Source: Portulaca oleracea (taxonomy: Eukaryota > Streptophyta > Magnoliopsida > Caryophyllales > Portulacaceae). From it: a DNA stretch of 64,000 bases. The translations under genes were made by a program, and so were the position numbers. The stretch lies in contig CM055884.1 in NCBI GenBank assembly GCA_029582165.1, positions 20,024,537-20,088,536 on the forward strand. The letters run 5' to 3'. The notes below the pieces were generated by a model that was not told the origin of the DNA, searched no databases, and worked only from the letters and a program-made list of their open reading frames with translations. Of this stretch, positions 1-11,515 are shown piece after piece (the stretch's first letter is position 1; every line of letters starts with the position of its first letter).

Positions 1-2117
1 AATAAGTTAGGTGGAGTTTATGGTTTATTAGTTCTTGGTTCTTGAGTTAATCTTAATTAAAAGAAATTAGTTTTGTTTAGGATTCTTGATTAGAAGTTAA
101 ATGTTTATATGTTCTTTATAGTTATTTACATATTCTTTAAGTCTTTTTCGAATCTTGATTAAAGAAACCACATGTTAACCACCTTTAGTAGTTCTTGAAA
201 TTCTTGAATCATTAGTTAAATATTCACATGTTCTTTAAATTCGATTCTTGATTATTAATTCTTAATCCTTGATTATTTCCTCTTGTTATAACTTACTTGT
301 AAATAATCCATGCTTTAATCTTTAAAATCTTGGTCAAGTAATTTATGTTTTAAGTAATTTTATTTCTTTTATGACCTTAGGTTTTATTAAAGTTATTAAA
401 GGGTCTTTCATGTTTTCTAAATTAAGTTTACTTCTACAAGTTTAATTGTTGGACCTAAGTTAGGTTGGGCTTTATATCTTAGACCCTAGTTACTGTTTTG
501 AGCCCAAATTAGGACCCCGGGATCGAATGGTGGAAGTTAGAACTAAAATTATAAATTAAATAAGAACCGTTATCGAGACAGTTTCGTTAGCGCCTAAAGA
601 TCGGGTTGCCACGGCTAGTGTAGTTACCTTTTGGTCAAACCCTTTGAACTGGAGGTTCCCTTAGATGTTAGGAACCTTAGGAATTTTACGGATCGAACGT
701 TTGATTTGTATAGCCCTAGTTATAACCGTTTTACCGGAACCTGTTAGATCTGGACCAATGGGAAAGATGGGTGTTTTTGAGGCCCTTCGGGACTGAGTTG
801 GGCTTAACCATCAACATAGAAGTTTTCATAGACATCCTGAGGTTTCCGAAAAGTCCAGAACCAGCCCCGTAGGATGTCGGGAAGTTGAGTTGTGACTCGT
901 TTTATGTGAACGTTATAATCTGCCCTCTGCTTGCTTCTTTTTATAATAATTGTTGAGTGAAAATAATATGTGATCTTGTTATGTGTTTTCTTGGAGGTGT
1001 TAAGTGTAATTTCGTAAATGATAGGAACCTAAGTGTTCCTAGGGGACGGGTTAGGTAGTTAATAGATAATTCTAACTTCGTTAGAACGCGTTTTGATTAG
1101 ATAATTACTCTTATTCTAGGCCCGAGTTAGTGCGAGACGTTAGTGAGCTCAAGTGTGTTCTTCTTTTGCTGTGCTGTGAAGTATATCAGGTAATGTCTAT
1201 GCTATAATCCACATCGGGATGCTCTTTAAATGTGTTTTGATGTTTTCTAATCTGTTTTGAGAATTGCATCCCGAAAGGACTTTGTATTGAAAATGTGACC
1301 ATCTATTTTGGATTACTGTTTGTAATTATTATAATTTGATTTATTGAATTGATAAATTTGATGGTCTTTTATTAGTGGTTTTCTTATTGGTTTTGATAAC
1401 CTGGGTTGGGTTTGACTTGAGAGTTGTGAGTTGAGTTTTGCATAAGATACTAATAATTCAAGTGAAACATTAAGCGGGTTTATTTGGTCATAGCCTGTGG
1501 TAGGCAAAGTCGGGGACCACAGTCGTAGCTTTGTGGTAGGCAAAGTGCAGGACCACAGTCGTAGCTTTGTGGTAGGCGGATATGAGAACTCTTGATATTC
1601 AGTGTAGCTTTGTGGTAGGCGGAGGATCCAGGATCGGTATGATATCTGTTACTTTAAGGGATGTGGTATCCATGCATAATAAAATATGGATTGGTTGGGT
1701 TGAGGAAACTGTATGGGATTTTAGTTTTGTTAAATGTTGGATTCGATCCCTCTCCCCAAAATGAATTGAAATGAATTAAACTGTTTTAAACGTTAGGGTA
1801 GACATTATTGAGATTTCCCCTCATTTTTGAAATGTTTTGTTTTGGTGAAGATCTAAATCTTTGAGGCCAGGAATTAGAAGTGAGGGCGAGTCTAGAAGTC
1901 CTTGAATCTTTTATATTGTTTCGTTATGAAATCTTAGAGTTTGTTTTGAGTTGTTAGTAGTTACCGTTAGCGAGACAGTTGTGTTTTCCTTTATCGCCTT
2001 GTATTCCTTGGGGATCTGGCGGTGGCCTTGAACTAAATATGAAGTCTTCCGCTAAGTTTTGTCTGTTAACGTTAGTTTGACTTTGACTTTTCTATAATTG
2101 AATTTCAGGCGTCACGA
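1..2117 (+). repeat. Partial left LTR of the TR-GAG array
   Basis: This is the 3' part of the LTR, aligning from 6184 in the middle copy. It ends at a GCGTCAC-type terminus just before the primer site. It carries one 40-bp tandem unit fewer than the other two LTRs and has many small differences in its last 600 bp, while its AT-rich first kilobase is almost identical to them. Confidence 0.85.
1490..1640 (+). repeat. 40-bp tandem repeat in left LTR
   Basis: Units contain GTGGTAGGCAAAGT and GGACCACAGTCGTAG. ACCACA and TGTGGT in neighbouring half-units can pair across about 10 nt. Two full units are followed by two diverged ones with TGTGGTAGGCGGA. Confidence 0.75.
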
Positions 2118-2120
2118 GAA

Positions 2121-2132
2121 TGGTATCGAGCT
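2121..2132 (+). promoter_or_regulatory. Primer binding site, array copy 1 (damaged)
   Basis: It reads TGGTATCGAGCT where copy 2 has TGGTATCAGAGC, the complement of the initiator tRNA-Met 3' end. One A is missing. It lies three bases after the LTR end. Confidence 0.7.
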
Positions 2133-3090
2133 GCAGGTTGCGACTGGTAGCTCTAAGTGTCCCTTAGGTTTAGTTAGACCTTAGGATGCTACGTTTGGAG
2201 TGATGAGTGTAGGATGGGGTATGGAATGTTTATGTTTCTTGGATTTCTTATATGTTGTAAGTCCGCTTAATTATTATATTTTCATATGTTGGAATGTATA
2301 TCGTCACCTTTGCTATGAGCATGAGACTTTAGCTCCTCTAAAAGACTTGAAACCCGAGGTGGGTACGGAATGCAACCCCAAGGGTGCAGAAGCAAAGAAG
2401 ACCTCCGATGAGAACTTGGAGGTGAAGAGAGTTGGACATACAAGGAGTAGTCATTTGGAAATTTTAGGTTGCGAGAGAAGGTAGCCTCGATGAAAGGACC
2501 AGCCTTAAGATGAGGTTCGGTAGAGTTCGAGGTGGAGCGGACTCAGGAGGACTCGGGGATGAGTTTGACGATCTGATTGGACCCCAATCGTGGTCCGCAG
2601 AACCCTCTTTCGTATGAAAATACTCTAAGTAGAGTTAGTAAAGAGTAGTGGAATTGGTCCCAAGTAGTAATACTTACGTGTAATTAGTGTTTGGTTGTTT
2701 AAATTTATAACCGTGTGGTTTGTTGCTTTGTTAGCCCCAGTGAGGAGAGAATGAAACTTTATGTGATGCTCGGGTGCAAGAGATATGAAATAATGAATTT
2801 CTTTTCTTGAGCTATTGTTATAATCTTATGAAAGTGAAAGGATGTTGGCAAATGATCAAGTGAAATGTGGAGTTAATTTCAAAGATGGAACCCTTGAATT
2901 TTGTTGCAAGTACCAAAGTGCTGAAATGTGATGCTATTAAATGCGATTAGAGTTAAAGTTATGTTTATGGTTCTGTTACTTGTCGAGTTCTTTTATGTTT
3001 TAGTCTAATAAGAGTAGCTAAATTCAGAATTTGTATTTACGTTGTGAGAATAAGAACCCTAGCAGTCTAAATCGACCCCTTTGAACCAGG

Positions 3091-4191
3091 ATGTCAGACA
3101 TAAACGGTTCTCAACCCAACAACGGTACTCGGGAGCGCCCGCAAGCTGCAGCCGAACAACGGCCTCAAACCGCGACTGAATTTCGTCAGCGCCTTCCCCA
3201 TTTGATATCCGGGCCAAGTACAGGCAGACCGGAATGACTCGCTAGCATCGCGATGATCGAGATGCTTAACAAGCACGAGGATTTACTGAAGAGGGTAGTG
3301 GATCGACAAGGAGGAGAAAGGGAGAGCGATCCCTCCGCTCTTCTCCAAGGGTTTAATAGCTTTAACCCGCCCACTTATACAGGGGTAGCTGACCCCAAAG
3401 TCTTTGAAGATTGGGTTAGGGAGATTGAAAAGATTTTCGACACTGCCGTTGTCCCGAGGAGCTACGGGTGGATTTTGCTGCATACCACCTGAAGGAGGAG
3501 GCCGATCTATGGTGGGCCAGTGTGAAGGAGATACGAACCGAACCGGGTTTTGATTGGAACCATTTTAAGGTTGTGCTGAAAGATAGGTTCTATCCTATGT
3601 CCCTTCAAAAGGCGAAGGAAAAGGAATTCATGGACTTACGCCAAGGAGAGCGTAGCGTGCTTACTCCACTAAATTCACCGAACTATCTCGGTTTGCGCCT
3701 GCTCTTGTGTCTAGTGAACAAGCGAGGATGGATCGTTTAGGATGGATTGAGCTGCAAAATTCAGGATCGGATGTCATCACGTGAGTTCACGTCTTACCGA
3801 ATATCTTTGAATGTTGCCCTCATCAGAAAGGGTAATGCACGACATGGAGCGACAACTTGGCATGCAAGGGCATAAGAGGAAAGAGTTGCCCGTTTCAACC
3901 ACCTCAACCCTACCAAGAAGAGGTTCCGCCCAACAATTGGCAAAGCAATCGGTCTTGGGGCGTCGCCTCGAATGTCCCGACTGCCAAAGCGTGGGACACG
4001 GGCATTATGCTCGAGATTGTAGAACAAGGATTGTAAGGGGAGGATGCTTTAAGTGTGGGAGCCCCCAACATCACATAAGACACTGTCCCCAGTTGACCTC
4101 GGAGGGCTATGACAATGAAAGCAATGGAAATGATGGGAACAATGAAAACCAGAGAGCCTCACCTTTAAGTTATCAAGAACCTGGAAAGTAG
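3091..4191 (+). pseudogene. gag: gag of TR-GAG element, copy 1 (frameshifted)
   Basis: The frame opens with ATG at 3091 (MSDINGSQPNNG). Pieces follow in three shifted frames: a capsid-like part (VFEDWVREIEKIFD, then FAAYHLKEEADLWWASV and DRFYPMSLQKAKEKEF), typical of the Retrotrans_gag family, and zinc-knuckle sequence near 3985-4080. The second knuckle, CFKCGSPQHHIRHC, is intact; the first is damaged here. A TAG closes the frame at 4191 and no protease follows. Gag would coat and package the RNA. Stops and shifts sit exactly where copies 1 and 2 disagree, so some may be sequencing errors. Confidence 0.8.
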
Positions 4192-4237
4192 AAGAGAAGA
4201 TGACAGCAAGTAGCCTCACCTGTGTTACTCTTAAAGG

Positions 4238-4391
4238 TACGTCAAGTTTCGAGGACGAAACTTCTTTTAAGGAGGTAATGATGTAAAACCTCGAGTTTTA
4301 GGGAGAACGGAACCGTTAGGATTGTTACCGAACCATTAGGCTTAAGTTTAAGTTTTGGGGACGAAACTTCTTTTAAGAAGGTAATGATGTA
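4238..4391 (+). repeat. Duplicated pre-PPT/LTR-start block, array copy 1
   Basis: GACGAAACTTCTTTTAAG, GGTAATGATG and TGTAAAACC occur twice, 106 bp apart (TGTAAAACC at 4282 and 4388). The second is followed by CCGAAAAATCC and is taken as the LTR start. The first is followed by TCGAG. The block preceding the first copy, with TTTCGAGGACGAAAC, is the conserved pre-polypurine motif of plant chromoviruses. Confidence 0.7.
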
Positions 4392-4719
4392 AAACCCCGA
4401 AAAATCCAACGATGTTGACCGTGACGTCGTTAATAGAATAGGTTGACTTCGTTATTTACTGTTGTTCGTAATGTGTTTATTTATGCTAACGCTTGAGCTC
4501 GTAGGACCGTTGAGGGGCTAACAAGGGTAGGATAGTAATTTCCGCTGGCTAATATTATTATGTGATTAATTACATGAATATTATTTGTTAGGTGATTATA
4601 TGATTATTAAAATTAATATTATTATTACTATTATTAGAATTATTGGGTTATAGAAAAATCAGTTTTAATTGTTTTAAATGGGTTGGGTTTGGATTAGATT
4701 GGGTTAATTTGGGCCTAAA

Positions 4720-5345
4720 TGTGTTTAATATAAAACCCCTAAACCCTCCTCTCAAACCCTAATCTCTATCAAACCTCAAACCCTAGCCTCTCCTTTCCAC
4801 CTCTCTCTCTCCCTCTGCTGCCGCTCAGCCACCACGCCAACCGACGACCACCGGCCACCAACCGACGACCACCGGCAACCACCTTTTCTTCCTCCCTCTT
4901 CCTCTCTCTCTAAACCAAACCCTAATCCCTCCAACTCTCTCTCCCTCTCCCTGCCGCGCCCAGTCCGCCCGACCAGCTGGCGGCCACGCGATCGCGGCCA
5001 CCACATGACCACCGTCGCTAAAGAAACCCCCCCCGCAACCCTCTCTCTCTTTCTCTTTCTCTTCTTTTTCTCACTTCCTCGGCGTCGACGTTGCTCCGCC
5101 ACCAGAACAAACGCCGCCGCCGCCCCTCTGCAGCCGTAAATCGCTGCCCCGTCGCCGATCGCCAGACGCCCTCGGATGAGGAGTCGACCCAGCGTTGGTT
5201 TGCTAGTCGAAGCCGAGCCCCACGACCACCGGTGACTCCGCCATTGTCCGTCGGCTTTCCGTTCGACCCCGCTGTCGCCTTGGACGCCATCGCCCGATTG
5301 CGGACAGCGACACGCCGCTGCACCGCCAAACGCCCAAATTAGCCA
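4720..5345 (+). promoter_or_regulatory. Candidate LTR promoter and pyrimidine-rich leader, middle LTR
   Basis: An AATATAAAA box at about 4727 is followed within 20-30 bp by repeats of AAACCCT and then CT-rich and GC-rich sequence, the usual look of a plant LTR transcription start and leader. This would make U3 only about 340 bp and R-U5 about 3.6 kb. The block differs by many indels from its copy at 10957-11515, so reading frames on either strand here are not trustworthy. Confidence 0.5.
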
Positions 5346-7671
5346 CAAAACCTAACGTAAAACCCTAACCTAATACTAACCTAACTAACTTTTCTTTTCT
5401 TTTATCTTTTTATTATTATTAATAATAATATTATTATTATCAGTTTTATTATTTTTTTATTTCTGTAATTTTGTAATTTAGGGAAATTATTTGTAAATAA
5501 TTCTTGGTTGTAATTATGTGTAAATTATTTATTATGTATAAGTTGTTTATTTGTTATATGTAATTTTATGTTGTAATTTGTAGTTAGATTAGGTTGTAAT
5601 AGTGGTTATTAGGTTTAAAAGTGTTTCTATATAGTTCCTTATATTCTTTATGAATCATGTAGACCACAATATTATTTTGTATGCATGAATTCGAACGATA
5701 AAAACCTAGGTTAAATTCTTGATTAAGTAAATTAGGTTTGTTTTAATTATTAAAAGTCCAATCTTTGTTAGTAATCCTTGATTACATCTTGACTCTTGAA
5801 AATAAATGAGAGTTCTTGTTTTGGTTAGGTTACAATTGCATGTTCTTTAAATTCTATTAGGGTTCATTCATGTGTAATCTTGAGTAAATAAATGAGTTGG
5901 TTAAATTACTAAAAATTCGATTCTTGTTTATTAATTCTTGAATTCTTGAATAGTAGTTAAGAAATTTACATATTGATTTCTTTTAAAAGTTATCCATGAT
6001 TAAGTTGTTAAGTGAATTAAATTTGTTTAACTATTAAAAGTGCAATTTTGTTAGTAATTCACGTTTCTTGTTAAATCTTGATTCTTGAAAATTAATTAGG
6101 TCTCTTGTTTCATTAAGTTAAATATTATATGTTCTTTTAATTCCTAGGTTCATTCTTGTTTAATTCATGTTTAATCTTGACTAAATAAGTTAGGTGGAGT
6201 TTATGGTTTATTAGTTCTTGGTTCTTGAGTTAATCTTAATTAAAAGAAATTAGTTTTGTTTAGGATTCTTGATTAAAAGTTAAATGTTTATATGTTCTTT
6301 ATAGTTATTTACATATTCTTTAAGTCTTTTTCCGAATCTTGATTAAAGAAACCCACATGTTAACCACCTTTAGTAGTTCTTGAAATTCTTGAATCATTAG
6401 TTAAATATTCACATGTTCTTTAAATTCGATTCTTGATTATTAATTCTTAATCCTTGATTATTTCCTCTTGTTATAACTTACTTGTAAATAATCCATGCTT
6501 TAATCTTTAAAATCTTGGTCAAGTAATTTATGTTTTAAGTAATTTTATTTCTTTTATGACCTTAGGTTTTATTAAAGTTATTAAAGGGTCTTTCATGTTT
6601 TCTAAATTAAGTTTACTTCTACAAGTTTAATTGTTGGACCTAAGTTAGGTTGGGCTTTATATCTTAGACCCTAGTTACTGTTTTGAGCCCAAATTAGGAC
6701 CCCGGGATCGAATGGTGGAAGTTAGAACTAAAATTATAAATTAAATAAGAACCGTTATCGAGACAGTTTCGTTAGCGCCTAAAGATCGGGTTGCCACGGC
6801 TAGTGTAGTTACCTTTTGGTCAAACCCTTTGAACTGGAGGTTCCCTTAGATGTTAGGAACCTTAGGAATTTTACGGATCGAACGTTTGATTTGTATAGCC
6901 CGAGTTATAACCGTTTTACCGGAACCTGTTAGATCTGGACCAATGGGAAAGATGGGTGTTTTTGAGGCCCTTCGGGACTGAGTTGGGCTTAACCATCAAC
7001 ATAGAAGTTTTCGTAGACATCCTGAGGTTTCCGAAAAGTCCAGAACCAGCCCCGTAGGATGTCGGGAAGTTGAGTTGTGACTCGTTTTATGTGAACGTTA
7101 TAATCTGCCCTCTGCTTGCTTCTTTTTATAATAATTGTTGAGTGAAAATAATATGTGATCTTGTTATGTGTTTTCTTGGAGGTGTTAAGTGTAATTTCGT
7201 AAATGATAGGAACCTAAGTGTTCCTAGGGGACGGGTTAGGTAGTTAATAGATAATTCTAACCGTTAGAGCGTTTTGATTAGATAATTACTCTTATTCTAG
7301 GCAGGGAGTTAGTGCGAGACGTTAGTGAGCTCAAGTGTGTTCTTCTTTTGCTGTGCTGTGAAGTATATCAGGTAATGTCTATGCTCTAATCCCCACTGGG
7401 ATGCTCTTTAAATGTGTTTTGATGTTTTCTAATCTGTTTTGAGAATTGCATCCCGAAAGGGGACTTTGTATTGAAAATGTGACCATCTATTTTGGATTAC
7501 TGTTTGTAATTATTATAATTTGATTTATTGAATTGATAAATTTGATGGTCTTTTATTAGTGGTTTTCTTATTGGTTTTGATAACCTGGGTTGGGTTTGAC
7601 TTGAGAGTTGTGAGTTGAGTTTTGCATAAGATACTAATAATTCAAGTGAAACATTAAGCGGGTTTATTTGG

Positions 7672-7850
7672 TCATAGCCTGTGGTAGGCAAAGGGTCAGG
7701 GACCCTGGTCGTAGCCTGTGGTAGGCAAAGTGCAGGACCACAGTCGTAGCTTTGTGGTAGGCAAAGTGCAGGACCACAGTCGTAACTGTGGTAGGCGGAT
7801 ATGAGAACTCTTGATATTCAGTCGTAGCTTTGTGGTAGGCGGAGGATCCA
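7672..7850 (+). repeat. 40-bp tandem repeat in middle LTR
   Basis: This is the same unit as at 1490-1640 but with three full copies and two diverged copies. One copy has GGACCCTGGTC in place of GGACCACAGTC. Confidence 0.75.
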
Positions 7851-8350
7851 GGATCGGTATGATATCTGTTACTTTAAGGGATGTGGTATCCATCGCATAA
7901 TAAAATATGGATTGGTTGGGTTGAGGAAACAGTATGGGATTAAAGGTTTGTAAAATGTTGGATTCGATCCCTCTCCAAAAAATGAATTGAAATGAATTAA
8001 ACTGTTTTAAACGTTAGGGGTAGACATTATTGAGATTTCCCCCTCATTTTTGAAATGTTTTGTTTTCAGGTGAAGATCTAAATGCTGGGGACGGGAATTA
8101 GAAGTGAGGACGACGAGTCTAGAAGTCCTTGAATCTTTTATATTGTTTTCGTTATGAAATCTTAGAGTTTGTTTTGAGTTGTTAGTAGTTACCGTTAGCA
8201 GACAGTTGTGTTTTCCTTTATCGCCTTGTATTCCTTCGGGGATACGGCAGTGACGCCCAAACTAAATATGAAGTCTTCCGCTAAGTTTTGTCTGTTAACG
8301 TTAGTTTGACTTTGACTTTTCTATAATTGAATTTCCGGGGCGTCACAGAA

Positions 8351-8362
8351 TGGTATCAGAGC
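8351..8362 (+). promoter_or_regulatory. Primer binding site, array copy 2 (tRNA-iMet)
   Basis: A perfect TGGTATCAGAGC lies three bases after the LTR end at 8347. This is the standard primer site of plant chromovirus-type gypsy elements and fixes the plus orientation of the array. Confidence 0.92.
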
Positions 8363-9333
8363 TCTGGGTTGCGACCTGGTAGCTCCTAAGTGTCCCTTAG
8401 GTTTAGTTAGACCTTAGGATGCTACGTTTGGAGTGATGAGTGTAGGATGGGGGTATGGAATGTTTGTCTGTTTCTTGGATTTCTTATATGTTGTAAGTCT
8501 GTGCTTAATTATTATATTTTTCATATGTTGGAATGTATATCGTCACCTTTGCTATGAGCATGAGACTTTAGCTCCTCTAAAAGACTTGAAACCCGAGGGT
8601 GAGTGCGGAATGCAACCCAAGGGGGTCTGAAGCAAAGAAGACCTCCATGAGAACTTGGAGAGGTGAAGAGAGTTGGACATACAAGGAGTAGTCGCTGGAA
8701 ATTTTAGGTTGCAGAGAAGGTAGCCTCAATGAAAGACCGAGCCTTAAGATGAGGTTCTGGTAGAGTTCGAGGTGGAAGCAGACTCCGAGGAGGACTCTGG
8801 GGATGAGTTTGACGATCCTGATTGGACCCCAATCGTGGTCCGCAGGAACCCTCTTTCGTATGAAAATACTCTAAGTAGAGTTAGTAAAAGAGTAGTGGAA
8901 TTGGTCCCAAGTAGTAATACTTACGTGTAATTAGTGTTTGGTTGTTTAAATTTATAACCGTGTGGTTTGTTGCTTTTGTTAGCCCCAGTGAGGAGAGAAT
9001 GAAACTTTATGTGATGCTCGGGTGCAAGAGATATGAAATAATGAATTTCTTTTCTTGAGCTATTGTTATAATCTTATGAAAGTGAAAGGATGTTGGCAAA
9101 TGATCAAGTGAAATGTGGAGTTAATTTCAAAGATGGAACCCTTGAATTTTGTTGCAAGTACCAAAGTGCTGAAATGTGATGCTATTAAATGCGATTAGAG
9201 TTAAAGTTATGTTTATGGTTACTTGTCGAGTTCTTTTATGTTTTAGTCTAATAAGAGTAGCTAACTTCAGAATTTGTATTTACGTTGTGAGAATAAGAAC
9301 CCTAGCGATCTAAATCGACCCCTTTGAACCGGG

Positions 9334-10421
9334 ATGTCGGACATAAGCGGTTCTCAACCCAACAACGGTACTCGAGCGCCATGGCCGCGGCCAACAACGG
9401 CCTCAACCATGCGAATTTCGTCGGCGCCTTCCCATTTGATATCAGGCCAATACAAAAAGACCGGGAATGACTGGCTAGCATCTGATGATCGAGATCTTTG
9501 AACAAGCACGAGGATTTCTTGAAGAGGGTAGTGGATCGACAAGGAGGAGAAAGGGAGAGCGATCCCTCGCTCTTCTCCAGGTTTAATAGCTTTAACCCGC
9601 CACTTATACTGAGGGTGACCCAAAGTCTTTGAAGATTGGGTTAGGGAGATTGAAAAGATTTTCGACACAACCGTTGTCCGAGGAGCTACGGGTGGATTTT
9701 CTTTGCATACACATGAAGGAGGAGGCCGATCTATGGTGGGCGGTGTGAAGGAGATCTGAACCGAACGGGTTTTGATTGGAACCATTTTAAGGTTGTCTTT
9801 GAAAGATAGGTTCTATCCTATGTCCCTTCAAAGCGAAGGAAAAGGAATTCATGGACTTACGCCAAGGAGAGCGTGGCGTGCTTGCTTACTCCACTAAATT
9901 CACCGAACTATCTCGGTTTGCACTGCTCTTGTGTCTAGTGAACAAGCGAGGATGGATCGTTTAGGATGGATTGAGCGCAAAATTCAGGATCGGATGTCAT
10001 CACGTGAGTTCACGTCTTAGGAATATCTTTGAATGTTGCCCTCAGTAGAAAGGGTAATGCGACATGGAGCGACAACTTGGCATGCAAGGGCATAAGAGGA
10101 AAGAGTTGCCCGTTTGACCCACCTCAACCCTATCAAGAGAAGAGGTTCCGCCCCAACAATTGGCAAAGCAATCAGTCTTCAGGACGTACGCCCTTGAATG
10201 TCATGACCTGCCGAAACTGTGGCCGACCTGGGCATTATGCTCGAGATTGTAGAACAAGGATTGTAAGGGGAGGATGCTTTAAGTGTGGGAGCCCCCAACA
10301 TCACATAAGACACTGTCCCCAGTTGACCTCGGAGGGCTATGACAATGAAAGCAATGGAAATGATGGGAACAATGAAAACCAGAGAGCCTCACCTTTAAGT
10401 TATCAAGAACCTGGAAAGTAG
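9334..10421 (+). pseudogene. gag: gag of TR-GAG element, copy 2 (frameshifted, zinc knuckles intact)
   Basis: ATG at 9334 (MSDISGSQPNNG) begins a frame that is soon disrupted. The last 130 residues from 10029 are open and hold two CCHC knuckles, CRNCGRPGHYARDC and CFKCGSPQHHIRHC, 15 residues apart, followed by an Asn-rich tail and the same TAG as copy 1. The middle capsid part matches copy 1 in other frames. Two knuckles and the absence of pol match TR-GAG elements. Confidence 0.82.
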
Positions 10422-10467
10422 AAGAGAAGATGACAGCAAGTAGCCTCACCTGTGTTACTCTTAAAGG

Positions 10468-10621
10468 TACGTCAAGTTTCGAGGACGAAACTTCTTTTAA
10501 GGAGGTAATGATGTAAAACCTCGAGTTTTAGGGAGAACGGAACCGTTAGGATTGTTACCGAACCATTAGGCTTAAGTTTAAGTTTTGGGGACGAAACTTC
10601 TTTTAAGAAGGTAATGATGTA
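10468..10621 (+). repeat. Duplicated pre-PPT/LTR-start block, array copy 2
   Basis: Base for base the same as 4238-4391, with TGTAAAACC at 10512 and 10618. The duplication therefore predates the tandem arrangement. Confidence 0.7.
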
Positions 10622-10949
10622 AAACCCCGAAAAATCCAACGATGTTGACCGTGACGTCGTTAATAGAATAGGTTGACGTTATTTCTTGTTGTTCGTAATG
10701 TGTTTATTTATGCTAACGCTTGAGCTCGTAGGACCGTTGAGGGGCTAACAAGGGTAGGATAGTAATTTCCGCTGGCTAATATTATTATGTGATTAATTAC
10801 ATGAATATTATTTGTTAGGTGATTATATGATTATTAAAATTAATATTATTATTACTATTATTAGAATTATTGGGTTATAGAAAAATCAGTTTTAATTGTT
10901 TTAAATGGGTTGGGTTTGGATTAGATTGGGTTAATTTGGGCCTAAATGT

Positions 10950-11515
10950 GTTTAATATAAAACCCTAAACCCTCCTCTCAAACCCTAATCTCTATCAAAC
11001 CTCAAACCCTAGCCTCTCCTTTCCACCTCTCTCTCCCTCTGCTCAGCTCGGCACGCCACCGACGACCACCGGCCACCAAGCGACCACCGTGACCACCTTT
11101 TCTTCCTCCTCTTCCTCTCTCTCTAAACCAAACCCTAATCCCTCCAACTCTCTCTCCCTCTCCTGCCAGCGCCCGACCAGTCAGCCCGATCGCGGCCATG
11201 ACCACCGCAATCGCTAAAGAAACCCCCATGACCTCTCTCTCTTTCTCTTTCTCTTCTTTCTCACTTCCTCGGCGTCGGCGTTGCTCGCCACAGAACAAAC
11301 GCGCGCCGCCCCTCTGCGGCCGTCGCGCGTCCTGGCCGTCGTCCCGCCCGTCGCCGCGCGCTCCCAGATGAGTCGACCCACGACGTTGGTTTGCTAGTCG
11401 GCCGAGCCCCACGACCACGGTGACTCGCCATTGTCCGTCGGCTTTCGTTCGACCATTGTCGCCTTGGACGCCATCGCCCAGTTGCCCGACTGGCACCGCG
11501 CCTTGCACCATGAAG
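10950..11515 (+). promoter_or_regulatory. Candidate LTR promoter and leader, right LTR
   Basis: This is the same arrangement as at 4720-5345: AATATAAAA at about 10957, then AAACCCT motifs and a CT-rich leader. The GC-rich part is some 50-60 bp shorter than in the middle LTR, through many small gaps. Confidence 0.5.

Larger units (their letters stand above)
4388..8347 (+). repeat. Middle LTR of the TR-GAG array
   Basis: The LTR starts TGTAAAACCCCG and ends GGGGCGTCACA, giving TG...CA ends and about 3960 bp, which is long for a plant gypsy element. It contains a TATA-like site near 4727, a CT-rich and then GC-rich leader, about 2 kb of AT-rich sequence, and a block of 40-bp tandem repeats near its end. 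A near-copy of the LTR start also lies 106 bp upstream at 4282, so the true start is uncertain. ORFs inside it, such as the arginine-rich reading frames of the GC-rich block, are not conserved between copies. Confidence 0.85.

Noticed and set aside
4776..5348. Long Arg/Gly-rich minus-strand ORF (and shorter ORFs) in the GC-rich LTR leader
   Set aside because: Not conserved with the copy at 11002-11511, where indels change the frame; low-complexity composition; lies antisense in an LTR leader.
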